This document shows positions 28,202-39,589 of a stretch of DNA of 64,000 nt, in pieces. The stretch spans positions 1,550,001 to 1,614,000 of the forward strand of contig JAWUZG010000136.1 in NCBI GenBank assembly GCA_036785705.1, in the 5' to 3' direction. Position 1 is the first letter of the stretch. Each line of letters starts with the position of its first letter. The position numbers were made by a program, and so were the translations under genes. The DNA is from Acanthornis magna. Taxonomy: Eukaryota > Chordata > Aves > Passeriformes > Acanthizidae. The notes beneath the pieces are model-generated. The model was not told the origin of the DNA. It was given only the letters and a program-made list of their open reading frames with translations, and did not search any database.

Positions 28202-28253
28202 GGAATGACCTTGCTGTATTTTGTTTTGGAATAACCTTGCTATATTTCGTTTT
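28202..28253 (+). repeat. CTNNA2: 26-bp tandem duplication upstream of the terminal acceptor
   Basis: Two adjacent 26-bp units (28202-28227 and 28228-28253) of the form GGAATRACCTTGCTRTATTT, then YGTTTT, differ at three positions. The second copy is directly followed by the final pyrimidine tract and the TTTGTAG acceptor of the last exon. Each unit carries a branch-point-like RAC (AATGAC or AATAAC), so the candidate branch site is duplicated. Confidence 0.9.
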
Positions 28254-28268
28254 GTTTTCTATTTGTAG

Positions 28269-28556
28269 CTGGACAGTGCCACTTCTCTCATCCAGGCAGC
28301 TAAAAATCTGATGAACGCTGTGGTCCTTACAGTGAAAGCATCATATGTGGCTTCTACTAAATATCAGAAGGTCTATGGTACTGCTGCAGTGAACTCTCCA
28401 GTTGTGTCTTGGAAGATGAAGGCCCCCGAGAAGAAACCTCTAGTAAAGAGAGAAAAACCAGAAGAATATCAGACAAGAGTGAGGAGAGGGTCCCAGAAGA
28501 AACATATTTCCCCTGTACAGGCCTTAAGTGAATTTAAAGCTATGGATTCATTCTAA
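28269..28556 (+). CDS. CTNNA2: CTNNA2 terminal coding exon (95 residues and stop)
   Basis: Encodes LDSATSLIQAAKNLMNAVV at its start and ends PVQALSEFKAMDSF followed by TAA. This is the C terminus of alpha-catenin: the last helix of the actin-binding domain, then the basic tail (KAPEKKPLVKREK, RVRRGSQKKH). Residues such as KVYGTAAVNSPVV, the RVRRGSQKKHI stretch and the final DSF match the neural paralogue CTNNA2; CTNNA1 ends DSI and differs in the tail. Phase 0 at its start, so it joins equally to the exon at 1261 (form I) or the cassette at 13069 (form II). The product is a cytoplasmic junction protein that couples cadherin-catenin complexes to actin and stabilises neuronal adhesion and cortical migration (family knowledge). 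No disruption is seen. Confidence 0.97.
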   Translation: MDSATSLIQAAKNLMNAVVLTVKASYVASTKYQKVYGTAAVNSPVVSWKMKAPEKKPLVKREKPEEYQTRVRRGSQKKHISPVQALSEFKAMDSF

Positions 28557-29425
28557 ACCACTGAGCTTTACCAGGAGGGTTTTATATTCTTTTTTGTATG
28601 CATACCTGCCGACTTGTGTGCGTCTGGCATGGGGTGGGGGGACAGAGTGACCATTTGCATGCGACCTGAGACTCTATTCGAGTAAATAACTCTCTGCAGT
28701 GCCCAAAATTCAGGGCATTGCCTTCTGATGTTAAGTGGACTTAACTCCAAGCTTCCTTTTTAAACTAAACTATAGCATTTAATTGGCCAAAGAATTTGCA
28801 TCACGGGGGTATACGTGTGGAATAAATGATAAATTCAAGTCTAAACCCCAAAATTTTTATGCATGCAAGAAACATTAGGTTGGCAGGTATATTAAGTGGA
28901 AAAAAAAATGGAATTGTAATGGTAGACCATAAAGCTTGTATTGCTTCTGTTGCAGTGCAAAAATGTACTAGCCAATATGCTTCAATGTGTGGCCCAATAA
29001 TTAAATGATATAACTTTTAAGTCATCTTCATTATAGTATGTGAATTTTTAAAACAGATTCAAACTAATTCATCTTAAAAATGCTTCTTTTAAACCAGGTT
29101 TTGTTCTTTATATTCTAGTAGTGTTATGATTGCTCACATTTCAATTAATCCCATTAATATGACCAGAGGTTTACTTTTGCCAATTGAATTCCTTATGGTG
29201 GAGTATGAAGCACAATATGGTGATTGACATTGCCTTTTATATTATGATTATTATTCTGATTATTATTATAATATTAGTAATAGAAGACCTGGTGGTGGAA
29301 TGTTTAGAGACACGGAAACTGACAGTGTGCGAATTTAGAGGCAAATATGTAGGTGTAGCTTGGATTACAGGTATCTGACATACCATTGTAACCACTAACT
29401 CAATAAACTCATTTAACCTTGGAAT
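28557..29425 (+). other. CTNNA2: CTNNA2 3'UTR, extent inferred
   Basis: AT-rich sequence after the stop, including an ATT-rich stretch at about 29243-29284. Two AATAAA hexamers occur: 28821-28826 and 29402-29407. The distal one is the more likely end, because the region up to it still looks UTR-like and the sequence changes character afterwards. No transcript evidence is available, so the end is an estimate. Confidence 0.55.
29402..29407 (+). terminator. CTNNA2: candidate CTNNA2 poly(A) signal AATAAA
   Basis: Canonical hexamer 846 nt after the stop codon, followed by T/C-rich sequence. A second canonical hexamer at 28821-28826 could give a shorter UTR. Confidence 0.5.
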
Positions 29426-31145
29426 CCTCCATCTGCCTCGTCTCCTTTAATGCACAGATATCTCCTGCATCACAGCTGATGTATACAGTTGCTAATTCTG
29501 CCTCATGATTACTTTTTTTTGTCTTCTTCCTTTTAATTCTTTTTGTGAATTTTTTCTTTTTTGATAACCAGAATAAGCCAAACATGGCCAGTGGGTCAAA
29601 ACCAAAGTTTAAATTTGAGACACTTTTAATCCTCAATACGCGTGAGACATATGTGTCACGTGGGATGAAATTATTTGTTTAAATATAACACCTCAGAACA
29701 ATCATAAAGATAATCCAATTATTAAGCTTGTAAGACTGTCACTTCAGAACCTTGGAAATCATCTGTTGTGCCACACTTTACAGACTTGTATAAAGTCCAC
29801 TGCGCAAATATCTGCTTTTATTGCCCTTTAACCCCAACAGTGGCTCAACTACAGAGCCTGTATTGTCGCTATCAAAAACTCTCGGTACATATAAAAGAAA
29901 AACAATGAGCATCTATTAATTTTCCTTATAATTAAATACTACCAAGTTGAGGGAACGTTCATGGCCTCGCAGGGGATTTGAAACACTGTGATAAACACCG
30001 AGTTACACCGACAGTGACACACGTAACCCCTGCGGAGCTGTTGAGAGATGTTTGGATGTTGTCTCAGATACGCCGATTATTCCTCAGAATAGCAATGCAC
30101 CAAATTTTGTTCTATTGCCCTCCTACACAGTCTATGTAAAGAAATGTATTCTCAGAGGTCTTTTAGGAAATTACTATTTTTGCTTTATTTAGTTGTGCTG
30201 TGTAATAAAAGCCGTTCCCCAATCAGAACTGGAGAGCGTAGACACAACCAAAATATGTGAAATATGGGGAAGTCCTTGCAGAGCTTTCCCTATAAAGCCC
30301 TGGAGTCTGACACAGGATGGCATTGCTTGTGCCAGCAATAAACCCCCAAAAAGTAATTGGGATCTTTACAAATGAGATTACAGAGGCAAAAGATACAGAG
30401 GTGAAAGACAAGAATAGCAAATAACAGACAAGTAAAAATGTCCCAGCGTGCTGCATGAAAAAAGGAAAATAGACAATTTGCCATCAATAAAATACCATTT
30501 CTTCAGAAGTGTTTTGTTCTAAAACTCTGATGGATTAACTCATAATTAATTAATTACAACTATGCTGTTGCTATAAAAGGTATCTCAAACTTGGAAAAGT
30601 TTAGAAGAAAGCACCAGACTGATATCACGTATGAACATGTGGAGTCTCCAGTGCTGGAGTCTCCATGGATAAAGATCATAGTGAAAGGAGTCTGGGATCA
30701 GTCACTCAGTCAAAACAGCAACTTTGTGGGTGAAATGCTTCAGGAAAATCAGTGAGGGAAAAATCCAGAGTGATTTTGGGCAACTTAGTCCATGGCCATT
30801 AGAATCTTAATTTTGAAGGGATTATTTGCCTTTTATCCATCTATGCTCTAAATATCTTTATGGTCAGGCAATGAAAGTTAGTGTTGATAAATGATAAAGT
30901 GATGCTCACGAATAAATGAGCCAAGAACCAAGCGGAATAAGCCAGTTCAGTGCCCAACTCATGTAGTAAAGCCATCGGGATGAGGACATGTCTGAAAGAG
31001 GAAAATTTTGGGTGCCTGTGTTTGAATAGTTCATGCAGTTTTTATCAGCTCATCCGAAACAAAGGGTGGTTGAGGATGGAAAAGTACACGGACTCATGAG
31101 AAGCATTACAAAATCTGGAACTGCTCTCACGCAAGGAAGGGGAAG
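29426..31145. other. intergenic, nothing recognised
   Basis: Mostly AT-rich unique sequence downstream of CTNNA2. Open frames are up to about 77 codons with no similarity that I recognise. No named repeat. Confidence 0.6.
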
Positions 31146-31149
31146 TTAG

Positions 31150-31226
31150 GGAAGGCATCTGTAGTTTTGAACTAGATAGTCTTTAAGATCCCTTCCAACC
31201 CAAACCATTCTATGACTCTGTGAAAT
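31150..31226 (+). mobile_element. CR1 LINE 3' end
   Basis: Contains GATAGTCTTTAAGATCCCTTCC and AACCCAAACCATTCTATGACTCTGTGA, the diagnostic CR1 3' terminus. Only the last 75 or so bases can be assigned. Confidence 0.85.
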
Positions 31227-31985
31227 TACTAAATAAGCAAAAAGTAATCACTGGCCCTTAGAACTCAAAAATCCAGTGTTACAAAGTGAAATACAAACAG
31301 CAAGTTCAGCATTAAAAAAAAAATTCTTAAAATAAGTAGATTGTGGAATTCCTTTTCACAATGTCACGATTGCCACAATGATAATTCCATTAACTGCACC
31401 AATCAAGAAATCATCCCACAGACTGTCCATCTTGAAATCTTGTAAATCTTACAGATCTAGAAGAATTTTCAGCATAATATAAAGAGCAGGCATAAATAAA
31501 GAATGTGGATTTCAGAAACGTTCTCTAGAGCCAGCTCTCCATTGAAAAAAAGGGAACTCCTGTCGCCAGCTGGAGCTCCACACCTTTGCTCAGAGACCTG
31601 CATCTTTCTTTCTCACGGCTGTCACCTTGGTTCTCAACCAAAATGTGTGGGCATCACATCTTCCTACAACCTGAAAAATTCTCTCTTCAATTTGTACCTA
31701 CAGTGCAAGAGAAGCGATTACATTTGTATATTTCTTGATGACAGAATTTAGTTATTTTTAAATGTTTGAAGATCAACATGAAGGTCAGGGAGGCTTCCCT
31801 GAGCTGGGGACAGTTTCTAGTGTGGTTTTAAATTTTGTGGTCCCTTTTCCTGTTATTCATATGCCAACATTGCATTTTCTCTGTGAGAATTAGACACCCA
31901 AGTTACCCAAGGCAGTCAGAAATGCCTGTAGCTTTCCACCTGTGGCCATGAGAAAAAGGCTACAAAAAAGAGTTTGGCTTCCTAT

Positions 31986-32079
31986 TGTAATAAACTTCCC
32001 ATTGTAATAAACTTCCCATTTAATAAACTTCCCATTTAATAAACTTCCCATTTTGGCTTTCCCATTTTAATAAACTATG
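31986..32079. repeat. tandem repeat, 16-17 bp unit containing TAATAAACTTCCCAT
   Basis: About four near-perfect units followed by a broken unit (CCCATTTTGGCTTTCCCATTT) and a last TAATAAACT. Each unit carries AATAAA. Confidence 0.9.
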
Positions 32080-32524
32080 TGAGAATGGCTATGATAATAT
32101 TTCAATTTATAATTTACTTTTTCGGCAAGGAGACAGATCCTGAATTAAAAAGTCAGAGAAAACAGAAAGCCAGTAGAAAACTTTCAAAATAATTTTCCTA
32201 AGGTTATTTTTTTTCCCCTTACTGGTTTATTTATTAAATTAAGGATCCAAATGTGAAGTGTTAAAATAGCTAAATATATGTATTTTAGGTCAAAAAGAAA
32301 GTACTCAAGTACTCGAGCTACGGAGCAGGACATTACTACAAGGGAATAGAGGTTTGGAGTGTAGAAAAATAATTTAGTACATAACTCAGACATAGCATTT
32401 TTTAATCCTTAATTCCCAGGGATCTCAATCTCATTATTAAATTTGTGAGTTTAAGTGGTTGGCTCGATATGAATGATAGTTTTCATATGTTTAAAGCTGA
32501 ACAAATGCTTTGATAATAAGGGAG

Positions 32525-32760
32525 CAGGGGATAAAGCATCTGCCGAGATTCACTTCGATCCACGCAGTGCCCTCAGAGTGATAAAATATTGGAATGGTCT
32601 ACCCAGGGAGGTGGTGGAATCACCATCCCTGGACGTGTTTAAAAGGAGATTGGATGTGGCACTCGGTGCCATGGTTTAGTTTAGTTGAGGGTTGGGACAT
32701 GGGTTGGACTCGATGATCTTGAAGGTCTCTTCCAACCTGGTGATTCTGTGATTCTGTGAA
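32525..32760 (+). mobile_element. CR1 LINE fragment with RT C-terminal remnant
   Basis: Translates in frame to the end of the CR1 ORF2 product ([20 protein letters not shown] and [13 protein letters not shown]). It is followed by the 3'UTR tail GGACTCGATGATCTTGAAGG and the octamer repeat GATTCTGTGATTCTGTG. It is 5'-truncated and the least diverged CR1 in the window by eye. It encodes no functional protein. Confidence 0.92.
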
Positions 32761-34334
32761 ATGCTGATCAGTAGTTCAGTTCTTTTACACCTTAAAAAGA
32801 GCTGGGCCGAGGTGTGGAGATGCAGTGGGAAACAATCCCACAAACACAGAAATACTGTGTGGATATTTTTATATCTGGTGCTTTGTTCTGTACCCCAATG
32901 AAAGCTGGCCAAAGCAAGTTCCTGTGTCTCTATGAAACTCGAGTTTAATACAGAGGATGGATATTTATAGGCTTAAAATTACATTTCTGTATATAAAAAC
33001 GCAGATTTCACTGGGATTTTCAAGCAAAAACTGAATTCTAGTTTGGAGTTTTTTTAATTAATCCCCAGTATTAATCTGAATTAAAGGCTTGTGGTAGAAA
33101 TAAGGCAATGTATCTCCTTTCCCTCTTTTTGTAAAAACGCTGTCAAACAACCTCTCAGACCAGACTGGGCTGTTCACTTAATTTGTGAGACGATGAAAAT
33201 GTATGTGGAGAAGGAAGGAAGCTGCAAGGGACAAAAAGGATCATTTTTTTTAGTTGAGACTCCATCAGGAGGGAAAGGTCAGGGCTGAAGCTGTGTCCCA
33301 GGGCAGGCACATTATCCCAAGGCATCCCAGCAGGGAATTCAAGCTCCTGTGTGGAAATTGAGCATTCCCTGCTCTTGCTGCTGAATTCCACCTGCAGAGA
33401 TCAGGAATAACCAGGATTTTTTCCCATTTCTCACTGAATGACCAAGTGCATCCTCAAGCAAGGGTTCACACATTTCTCCTGCTTTAGATATTTTTCCCTT
33501 TATGACTCAGTTAACACCGAGTTATGGAGAGCTTGACAGCTTGATAAAAGCTGTGGGAGGGAGAGATGTATTTTCGTGCTCTAGTTATACCTTTAAAGGA
33601 ATAAATATTTAATTGCTTGAGGAATGTTTCCTTGTTTTGATACTCTTAGGTGAAGTGTCGTAGGTGAGTAGCTGTTACCCAATCTTATCCTCTCCCTTTG
33701 GGCAAAATTTCAAAGTTCCAATGTTTTTTGGTCACTCCTGCATAATAATGGGCTTGAAAAGAGTGGAATCAGAATGTGGAATGTTTGTGCTTACCTGCTT
33801 TATCCCAGCTCACTAAAAATTAAACACAAGGAAGAGAGAGAGATAAAGTAATGTTTCTAAAGACTCCTAGAATATTCAGAGGTAATGACTCTGCCAGAAG
33901 GATGTGTTTGATGTATTATTTTCTTTTCGTGAAATATTTCATGCAGAAATTATTAAAAAAAAAAAGGTTCTTTAGTCTGTATTTCCAGGAGGTCATATTA
34001 AATTATCTTTACGGCTCCGTCTCCTCACTGAACCATAGATTCGGATGCTAGCAGGAGGAGAAATGAAAATAAAAATCCATTTTTAAGTTAATTTCTCATA
34101 AACTATTTGATTATTTTTCTATAACTCTGACTTTCTCTAATTATGTGTACTCTGGGTGTGCCTGCACAAAACTTTCCAGGATACACAGAGATGACCGAAA
34201 ATCTCACAAGAGCAATCCACTCCCCAGGAAGGAGGTGTTGCATTTATTTAGCTGGAATATTGCAAGGACACCACATTCTGGATGGGATGCACTGAGTTTT
34301 CTAAGATCTCTGAAGATCCCAATGCCTGAATTTT
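32761..34334. other. intergenic, nothing recognised
   Basis: Unique-looking sequence of mixed composition. A short A-run occurs near 33954-33965. Open frames are under 80 codons and unrecognised. Confidence 0.55.
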
Positions 34335-34382
34335 AATATATATATGTGTGTATATATATTTATTTATATATATGAATATATT
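34335..34382. repeat. AT-rich (TA)n/(TG)n/(TTTA)n microsatellite
   Basis: Alternating TA, TG and TTTA units next to the 5' end of the following CR1 fragment. Confidence 0.85.
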
Positions 34383-34387
34383 TTGCG

Positions 34388-34830
34388 CCCCTCACTCCAA
34401 GATGGACATTGAGGGCTGTCCAGGGAAGGGAATGGAACTGGGGCAGGGGCTGGAGCTCCAGGAGTGGTTGAGGGAGCTGGGAAAGGACTCAGCCTGGAGA
34501 AAAGGGGATCAGGGGGACCTTGTGGCTCTGCACAGCTCCTGACAGGAGGGGACAGCCGGGGGAGTTGGGCTGTGCTCGCAGGGAACAGGGACAGGAGGAG
34601 AGGGAACGGCCTCAGGCTGGGCCAGGGGAGGCTCGGGTTGGATATTAGGGAAAAAATCTTCCCAGAAAGCGTTGTCAGGTATTGGAACAGGCTGCCCAGG
34701 GAAGAGCTGGGCTCTGGAAATGTTCAGAAAATGTGTGGATGTGGCACTTGGGGACATGGTCAGGGATGGCCTTGGCCGTGCTGGTTGGACTGGAGGATCT
34801 CAGGGGACTTTTCCACCCTAAATGAATCCA
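34388..34830 (+). mobile_element. CR1 LINE fragment, about 440 bp
   Basis: Matches the CR1 3' region in order: GAACTGGGGCAGGGGCTGGAG, AGGAGAGGGAACGGCCTCAGG, TTGGATATTAGGGAAAAAAT, GGAACAGGCTGCCCAGGGAAG, and a tail GACTGGAGGATCTCAGGGG. The terminal octamers are degraded. A 197-codon open frame through it reads partly as CR1 RT remnant (VVRYWNRLPREE) and is not a gene. Confidence 0.88.
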
Positions 34831-35828
34831 TTATTTTACATGTATATGTACATATTTATGAACCCAGATATACGCCTGGGGGTTTATTGCTCATTTTTGG
34901 GTTTTTTGGCTGTGTGGAAGCCCAGCCTGGTTCAGGTGAGCCACAGCCCCTGGATTGTCACTGCCGAGCATCCCTCAGCTCCACAGCCCCGGGGCTGGAA
35001 CCTGCAGGAGCTCCCACACACCCTCTGCTCCTTGCCACACACAATTTTCATTATTAATTAGACCCTGGTCTACAGCTGAGGCTGTAAGGAAGATCCATTA
35101 TTTGGTCCGTAATTGTGGAATAAATTAAAATCGGAGTTTGTCACAGAGGTTTGTGAAGCCCATGCACATCTGAGGTTCATTTGTTCCTTAGCCAGGGCTG
35201 TAAATGTGCAGAGTGCTCAGCTGAGGGTGAGCTCACACAGCTCTGGGGTGTTTCAGTAAATCATTTCTTTGCCCTGGGAAGAAAAGCCCCTCCAGCTTTC
35301 CCCAGTACCCTGGGGAAAGGGTCTGATCTAAGATGATTTGGGCACTCACACAATTGTGTACGTTTGGGGGACACGGGGGGACATTTATGATCTCCCTTCA
35401 CCGACAATGAGATCTCAAAATCACACACACTGTGGGAAATCCCTGTCCCTGGGAGCAGTTTAAAGCACAGCTTTGTGTTTGTGTGGATTAGGGGGAACAT
35501 TCCCCTAAAGCTGCAGGGATCTCCCGCAGCAGCTTTGTCCCACACTGTCCACAGGAAGAGATTCTAGCTTTTCTCCATGTGTCTTCACATCCTCAAGTGC
35601 TTCCACTGCTCAGAGAAATAAACTTTATTTTTCTTTTACCTACGACAGTGACTTTGTCAAATGGTTAAGTGAGAAAACCCCCAATTTACACCTCAGCTCC
35701 TATTTTGCATGGACACCATAGACAGAAATATCTACGGGAGGGGAAGGAGTGATGTAAATTCATAAATCATAGGCATTTTCTGGAGTCACAAAAACTGTGT
35801 TGGATAAGACCTTGCATGTTGCCTCTTC

Positions 35829-35857
35829 TCTTTCTTTATTTCTTTATTTCTTTATCG
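35829..35857. repeat. (TTTC/TTTA)n microsatellite
   Basis: Four imperfect TTTCTTTA-type units. Confidence 0.8.
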
Positions 35858-36589
35858 TTTCTTTCCTGCTTTGTTTGATCCATTTCTTCCTGTTCTTTCT
35901 CTTTTCTGTGCACACTTCCATCACTTCAGCATGAAGGAGCTGGAAGCATCCCTCATGATGGAAGGGGACCTGGATCACTGTTTCGTCCATTAAAATTCTA
36001 GGGCTGGTGTTTGATTTTTGCACAAATCGATCCTTCTAAAAATTTCTTTACTTTTAAAAGAATCATGAAAAGTGGTTTACAGTCCCTCTCCCTGTGACTG
36101 CGTTTGTGTGAAAGCCATTGCAATCTGTACCTTGAAAATTTTCAAATTAGAATCTTTGGGAGGAGGAGGAGAAAAAGCATTTTGCACTGGCGTCTCTGAG
36201 AAGACACCCTGGAAAGAAGCCTAAAAAAACAAATCCTGAAATAAAATAGGACATGGTCAGGTAGACTTCCTCTTGAAGTTCTATGCCTGGTTCCCTGGAA
36301 ATCAGTGAAGAAATAGGTTAAAATCGCTCAGAAAAGTATTTATTTGAGTGCATCTTATTTGATGTTAAATTTAAGAGCTATGTAAAGGTGTATGGAGGTT
36401 TTATAATTTAAATTTTGATAGAGCTTAAGGAAGAATGTAGGAAAAGGGGTTTTGATCAATCCTCTCCCCACCCCTTTTCATCACCCTAAGGACTTTGCAG
36501 GTGAAATTGCAGTCAGATGAGCACATTGTGCTTATCCAGGCTGGTGCAGTGCTTCCCATCCCACTTGGTGTAAATATATTCTGTATATT

Positions 36590-36626
36590 AAAGAAGAAAA
36601 CAAAAGAAAAGAAAAAAGAAAAAAAG
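36590..36626. repeat. A/G-only low-complexity tract
   Basis: Irregular AAAAG units with a single C. Confidence 0.8.
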
Positions 36627-37052
36627 TCTGTAAAGGTTTTATATAAATTCTCAGACTAAAAGAGACCTAAACCACTGGCCCTGTGTCCCTGAATGAAATA
36701 CAGATATTGGAGACTCTCATTGAAAGTCATTTCTTTTTCTTACCATCATCACCAGGCTGATGGTAAGAAAAATAAAACTGAGTTAGTCTAAGTCTACACC
36801 CACCCCGATACTCACATGTAAACCAGTAATCTCTCTTATTTTCTAAAAGATATTTCGTTGGTAAAAATATTTTTGTACTTTTGTGGGTTCCATTTTGAGA
36901 CACATATCGTTACTGCATCCTGCTTTATCACCATCAGTTTCCTCAGCTAATTTTTGTTGTGTGGTTCCTAAGAATCTTGTGAAAAGATAAATTATCTGTG
37001 GTGGGGTTTTTTTCCCGTAAAGCACAAGTCAATAAAAACCACTCAGAAAGAT

Positions 37053-37262
37053 TAAAAAAGAAAAAAAAAAAAAGAAAAAAAATCCCAAAACAAAAACCAC
37101 CAAAAAACCAAGCCAAAAAACAAAACCAAAAACCAAACAAAAAACTCGACCAAAAAACCAAACAAACAAAAAAAACCCAAACAAAAAAAAAACACAAAAA
37201 AGGAAAAAGCCCCAACAAAACAAACAAACAACAAAAAAAAACCCAAAAAACCCAAAAAAAGA
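37053..37262. repeat. A/C-rich low-complexity tract
   Basis: About 210 bases composed almost entirely of A-runs interrupted by C, CC or CCC, with a few G. It resembles the tract at 16.8 kb in composition but not in unit order. Open frames on either strand are compositional artefacts. Confidence 0.9.
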
Positions 37263-37750
37263 GCACTGACGCATATTTAGTTGTCTCTTGATTCTTCCAG
37301 ATATCAAGTCTACCAATATTGTACCGTAAACCCAACACACAACACCTGCAATTCCCCTCCTGAGAGGGCTGACTCCGTGGTCACCATCCTTCGCAGTGAA
37401 ACTGCTCCATCTTCCAGATTGAAATTTTGTGGATTTAGAGGAATTTTCAAGTCTAAGTCTGAAATGAGATGCTCCATGTAAACTGATTTAATGGATGAAG
37501 GTTCTCACTTTGGGAGCTGTATTGGCCAGGCTGAATTTGGGTGAATTTAGTTTGACTCGTGCCCCCAGATCATCTCACTGTGCATAGCCAGGCACAAGGA
37601 TCTCTTAGTTCTTTCCCTCACTGCAGAAAGATGGAGCAGAAAGCTGCTTTCAAATTCAAATATAACTGCAAAAGACTGGCATTTGTCTCCATTTCAGAAA
37701 CTACTGCCTTGGTTTAATGAAAATGTGAAGAAATCACTCCTTAAATGACT

Positions 37751-37822
37751 CTTTTTTTTTTTTTTTTTTTTTCTTAATCTCCTTCTCAAATGCTTTTCAG
37801 ACTTGGGGGGAAAAAAAAAAAA
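37751..37822. repeat. poly-T run and nearby G/A run
   Basis: A T-run of about 22 (37751-37772), followed 35 bases later by GGGGGGAAAAAAAAAAAAA. Confidence 0.85.
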
Positions 37823-37929
37823 AGAGAAAATTACCAGGGCAGCTCCAAAGCCTGTTAATTTATACTGGTTTTACTCCCCCCAAAAAAAAAGCCTGACTGA
37901 GAATATGGTTTGCTAATTGACCTTATAAT

Positions 37930-38460
37930 TGACCTGCAGAGCATCATGTGTTGGGCATACTAAGCTGTCTCCTGATAATGCCCTCCTCATCAAGGCTTAT
38001 TGCTCTAGCGCAGCTCATTAGGAAACGAGGGCATAAATTAAACCTGAAAAGGGAAATGGGAAAGCTGCAGCTGACGTGGGGATGTCGGAGGGCCCTGCGT
38101 GCTGCAGAGGGCACGCTGACCTTTGCTTGGGTCGAGAGATGCGTTTATTTGGGAGCTGCGCCTCCCTTAAGGTTAATTGCTGCCCTGGCTGAAGGGAGGG
38201 TGGCTCCTGGCGCAGAGGGAAGGCTCTTGCCCAGGGAGGGGTTCACACTCCTCTTCACTTTGGGGCTCAGAGGTGATGCAGGAGCTGCAGAGGCTCAGAG
38301 CAGCAGAATTTCTCTCTTGTGTATGCAAGAGCTGCTGGGAGGAGGTAACCTGCAGGTAAACCTGCATTTACAGCACTTGGACAGGAAAAACGAGCTAGCA
38401 GAGCTCGTTCAGAGCGAATTGCATTTATTATTGATGAAATATTTTAGGTTGCAGCGACAT
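37930..38460. other. GC-richer block, function unknown
   Basis: Stands out from its AT-rich surroundings. It contains CTGACGTGG (CRE/E-box-like), GCTGACCTTTGC (a nuclear-receptor-type half site) and several CpGs. A 223-codon open frame (37948-38619) crosses it, but the product shows no domain I recognise and its codons look unselected. It could be a regulatory element, a noncoding exon or nothing. Confidence 0.3.
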
Positions 38461-39589
38461 TTTATTTTTCCTTTCAGGATTGGTGTTTCTTACTCGGGAG
38501 GTCTTTTCTGCATTATTAATTCAATCACACAGAGCACCTTGCTCTTTTATTTTCTGCTTTCACATTCTTCTCACTCCTCCCAAGGCCATGGGATTTTAGG
38601 TTTGCAGTCAAGCTTTTGAAAGCTATGTTCTTGCCTAAAGAAATACTTGAGGACTGATTATTTTATGACTTTTTTCCTCCTCCCTCCTCAGCATTTTGTG
38701 TTCAGGAGGAAGCACTGTTACTCACATTAACCTAATTGGGTGGGCATCTTATAATTCCCCACTGTGATCGCATCAGGAAGCTTTTTCAGTAGCCTGGGAT
38801 GGAGGAAGTGTTGTCAAAGCAATTTATTCTTTATCACACGTTTCTGCAAGAGAGAGCTTGGTCTGAGTGCATCCATCGCCCAAAGGTTTCAGTGATTCCA
38901 AAATTCTCGTGGAGCTTTGTCTCAGACTGTTGAGATGGGCCCAGGCCTCATTTCTCTGTATTGCCTGTGCTGTTTTCTGAGCTGTTGTCCATCCTCTGCC
39001 ACAGAATAGGACTGGGAGGTAACCAAACAGCTGTGCCTGAGCTGCATCTGGAGCCAGAAGCAGTGAAACTGCACCACAGCCTTTTTCCGAGCGAGTAGAG
39101 CCCTGATAAGCAGCATTTTACAAGTTATCCGGGGTTTAAACACAGAGAAGACATGACTTTTCTCTACAGTAATCTTTTATAAGGAGATTAAAATAACTGC
39201 AAAAGTCAAGATTCATTAGAACATATGCCATAATATTTCTTAAGTGCAAAAATATCATGAAGGAACAGGATATTCATTTTAAAAAGCAATATGAACAGCT
39301 ACCTTTGTCCCCTGCACTGTTGCCGCTGGTTCCTGGGATTGTTTTCTGTCAGTCACTGCCTTTCTGACTGGAAGCTGTCCCCAGAGAAATTCCCTTCCCA
39401 TTTCCTTCAATGCCTGCCCCCCTCAGCTGCCCTTTCTTGCACTGTGTGCTCCCTCTGTCATCTTTTCCCTTTCTTCTGGCTCTGCTCTGGAGCTTGATTT
39501 CTCTTTCTCCAGGGAATCTCTACTTCTCCCCATCACTCTTCCCAGGCAGTCTCTGTCTATTCAGGCTGCAGAACCCCTGCCCCACAAAT

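Larger units (their letters stand above)
13213..28268 (+). other. CTNNA2: CTNNA2 last intron, 15.1 kb
   Basis: Runs from GTGAGT at 13213 to TTTGTAG ending at 28268. It is mostly unique AT-rich DNA with low-complexity tracts, one clear old CR1 and a tandem duplication beside the acceptor, each listed separately. From about 19.1 to 28.2 kb I see nothing else beyond a short GT microsatellite and a weak CR1-like scrap near 25.09-25.13 kb. Open frames are short and unrecognisable. Confidence 0.8.

Noticed and set aside
31986..32079. CRISPR-like array because of regular short repeats.
   Set aside because: Units are contiguous with no spacers, in a vertebrate genome; it is a minisatellite.
34464..35057. 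197-codon open frame.
   Set aside because: Its first part is CR1 RT remnant and the rest is unrelated flanking DNA.
37948..38619. 223-codon open frame, the longest on the + strand.
   Set aside because: No recognised domain, starts in AT-rich DNA and ends in a hydrophobic run with no gene context. Kept only as a compositional block.
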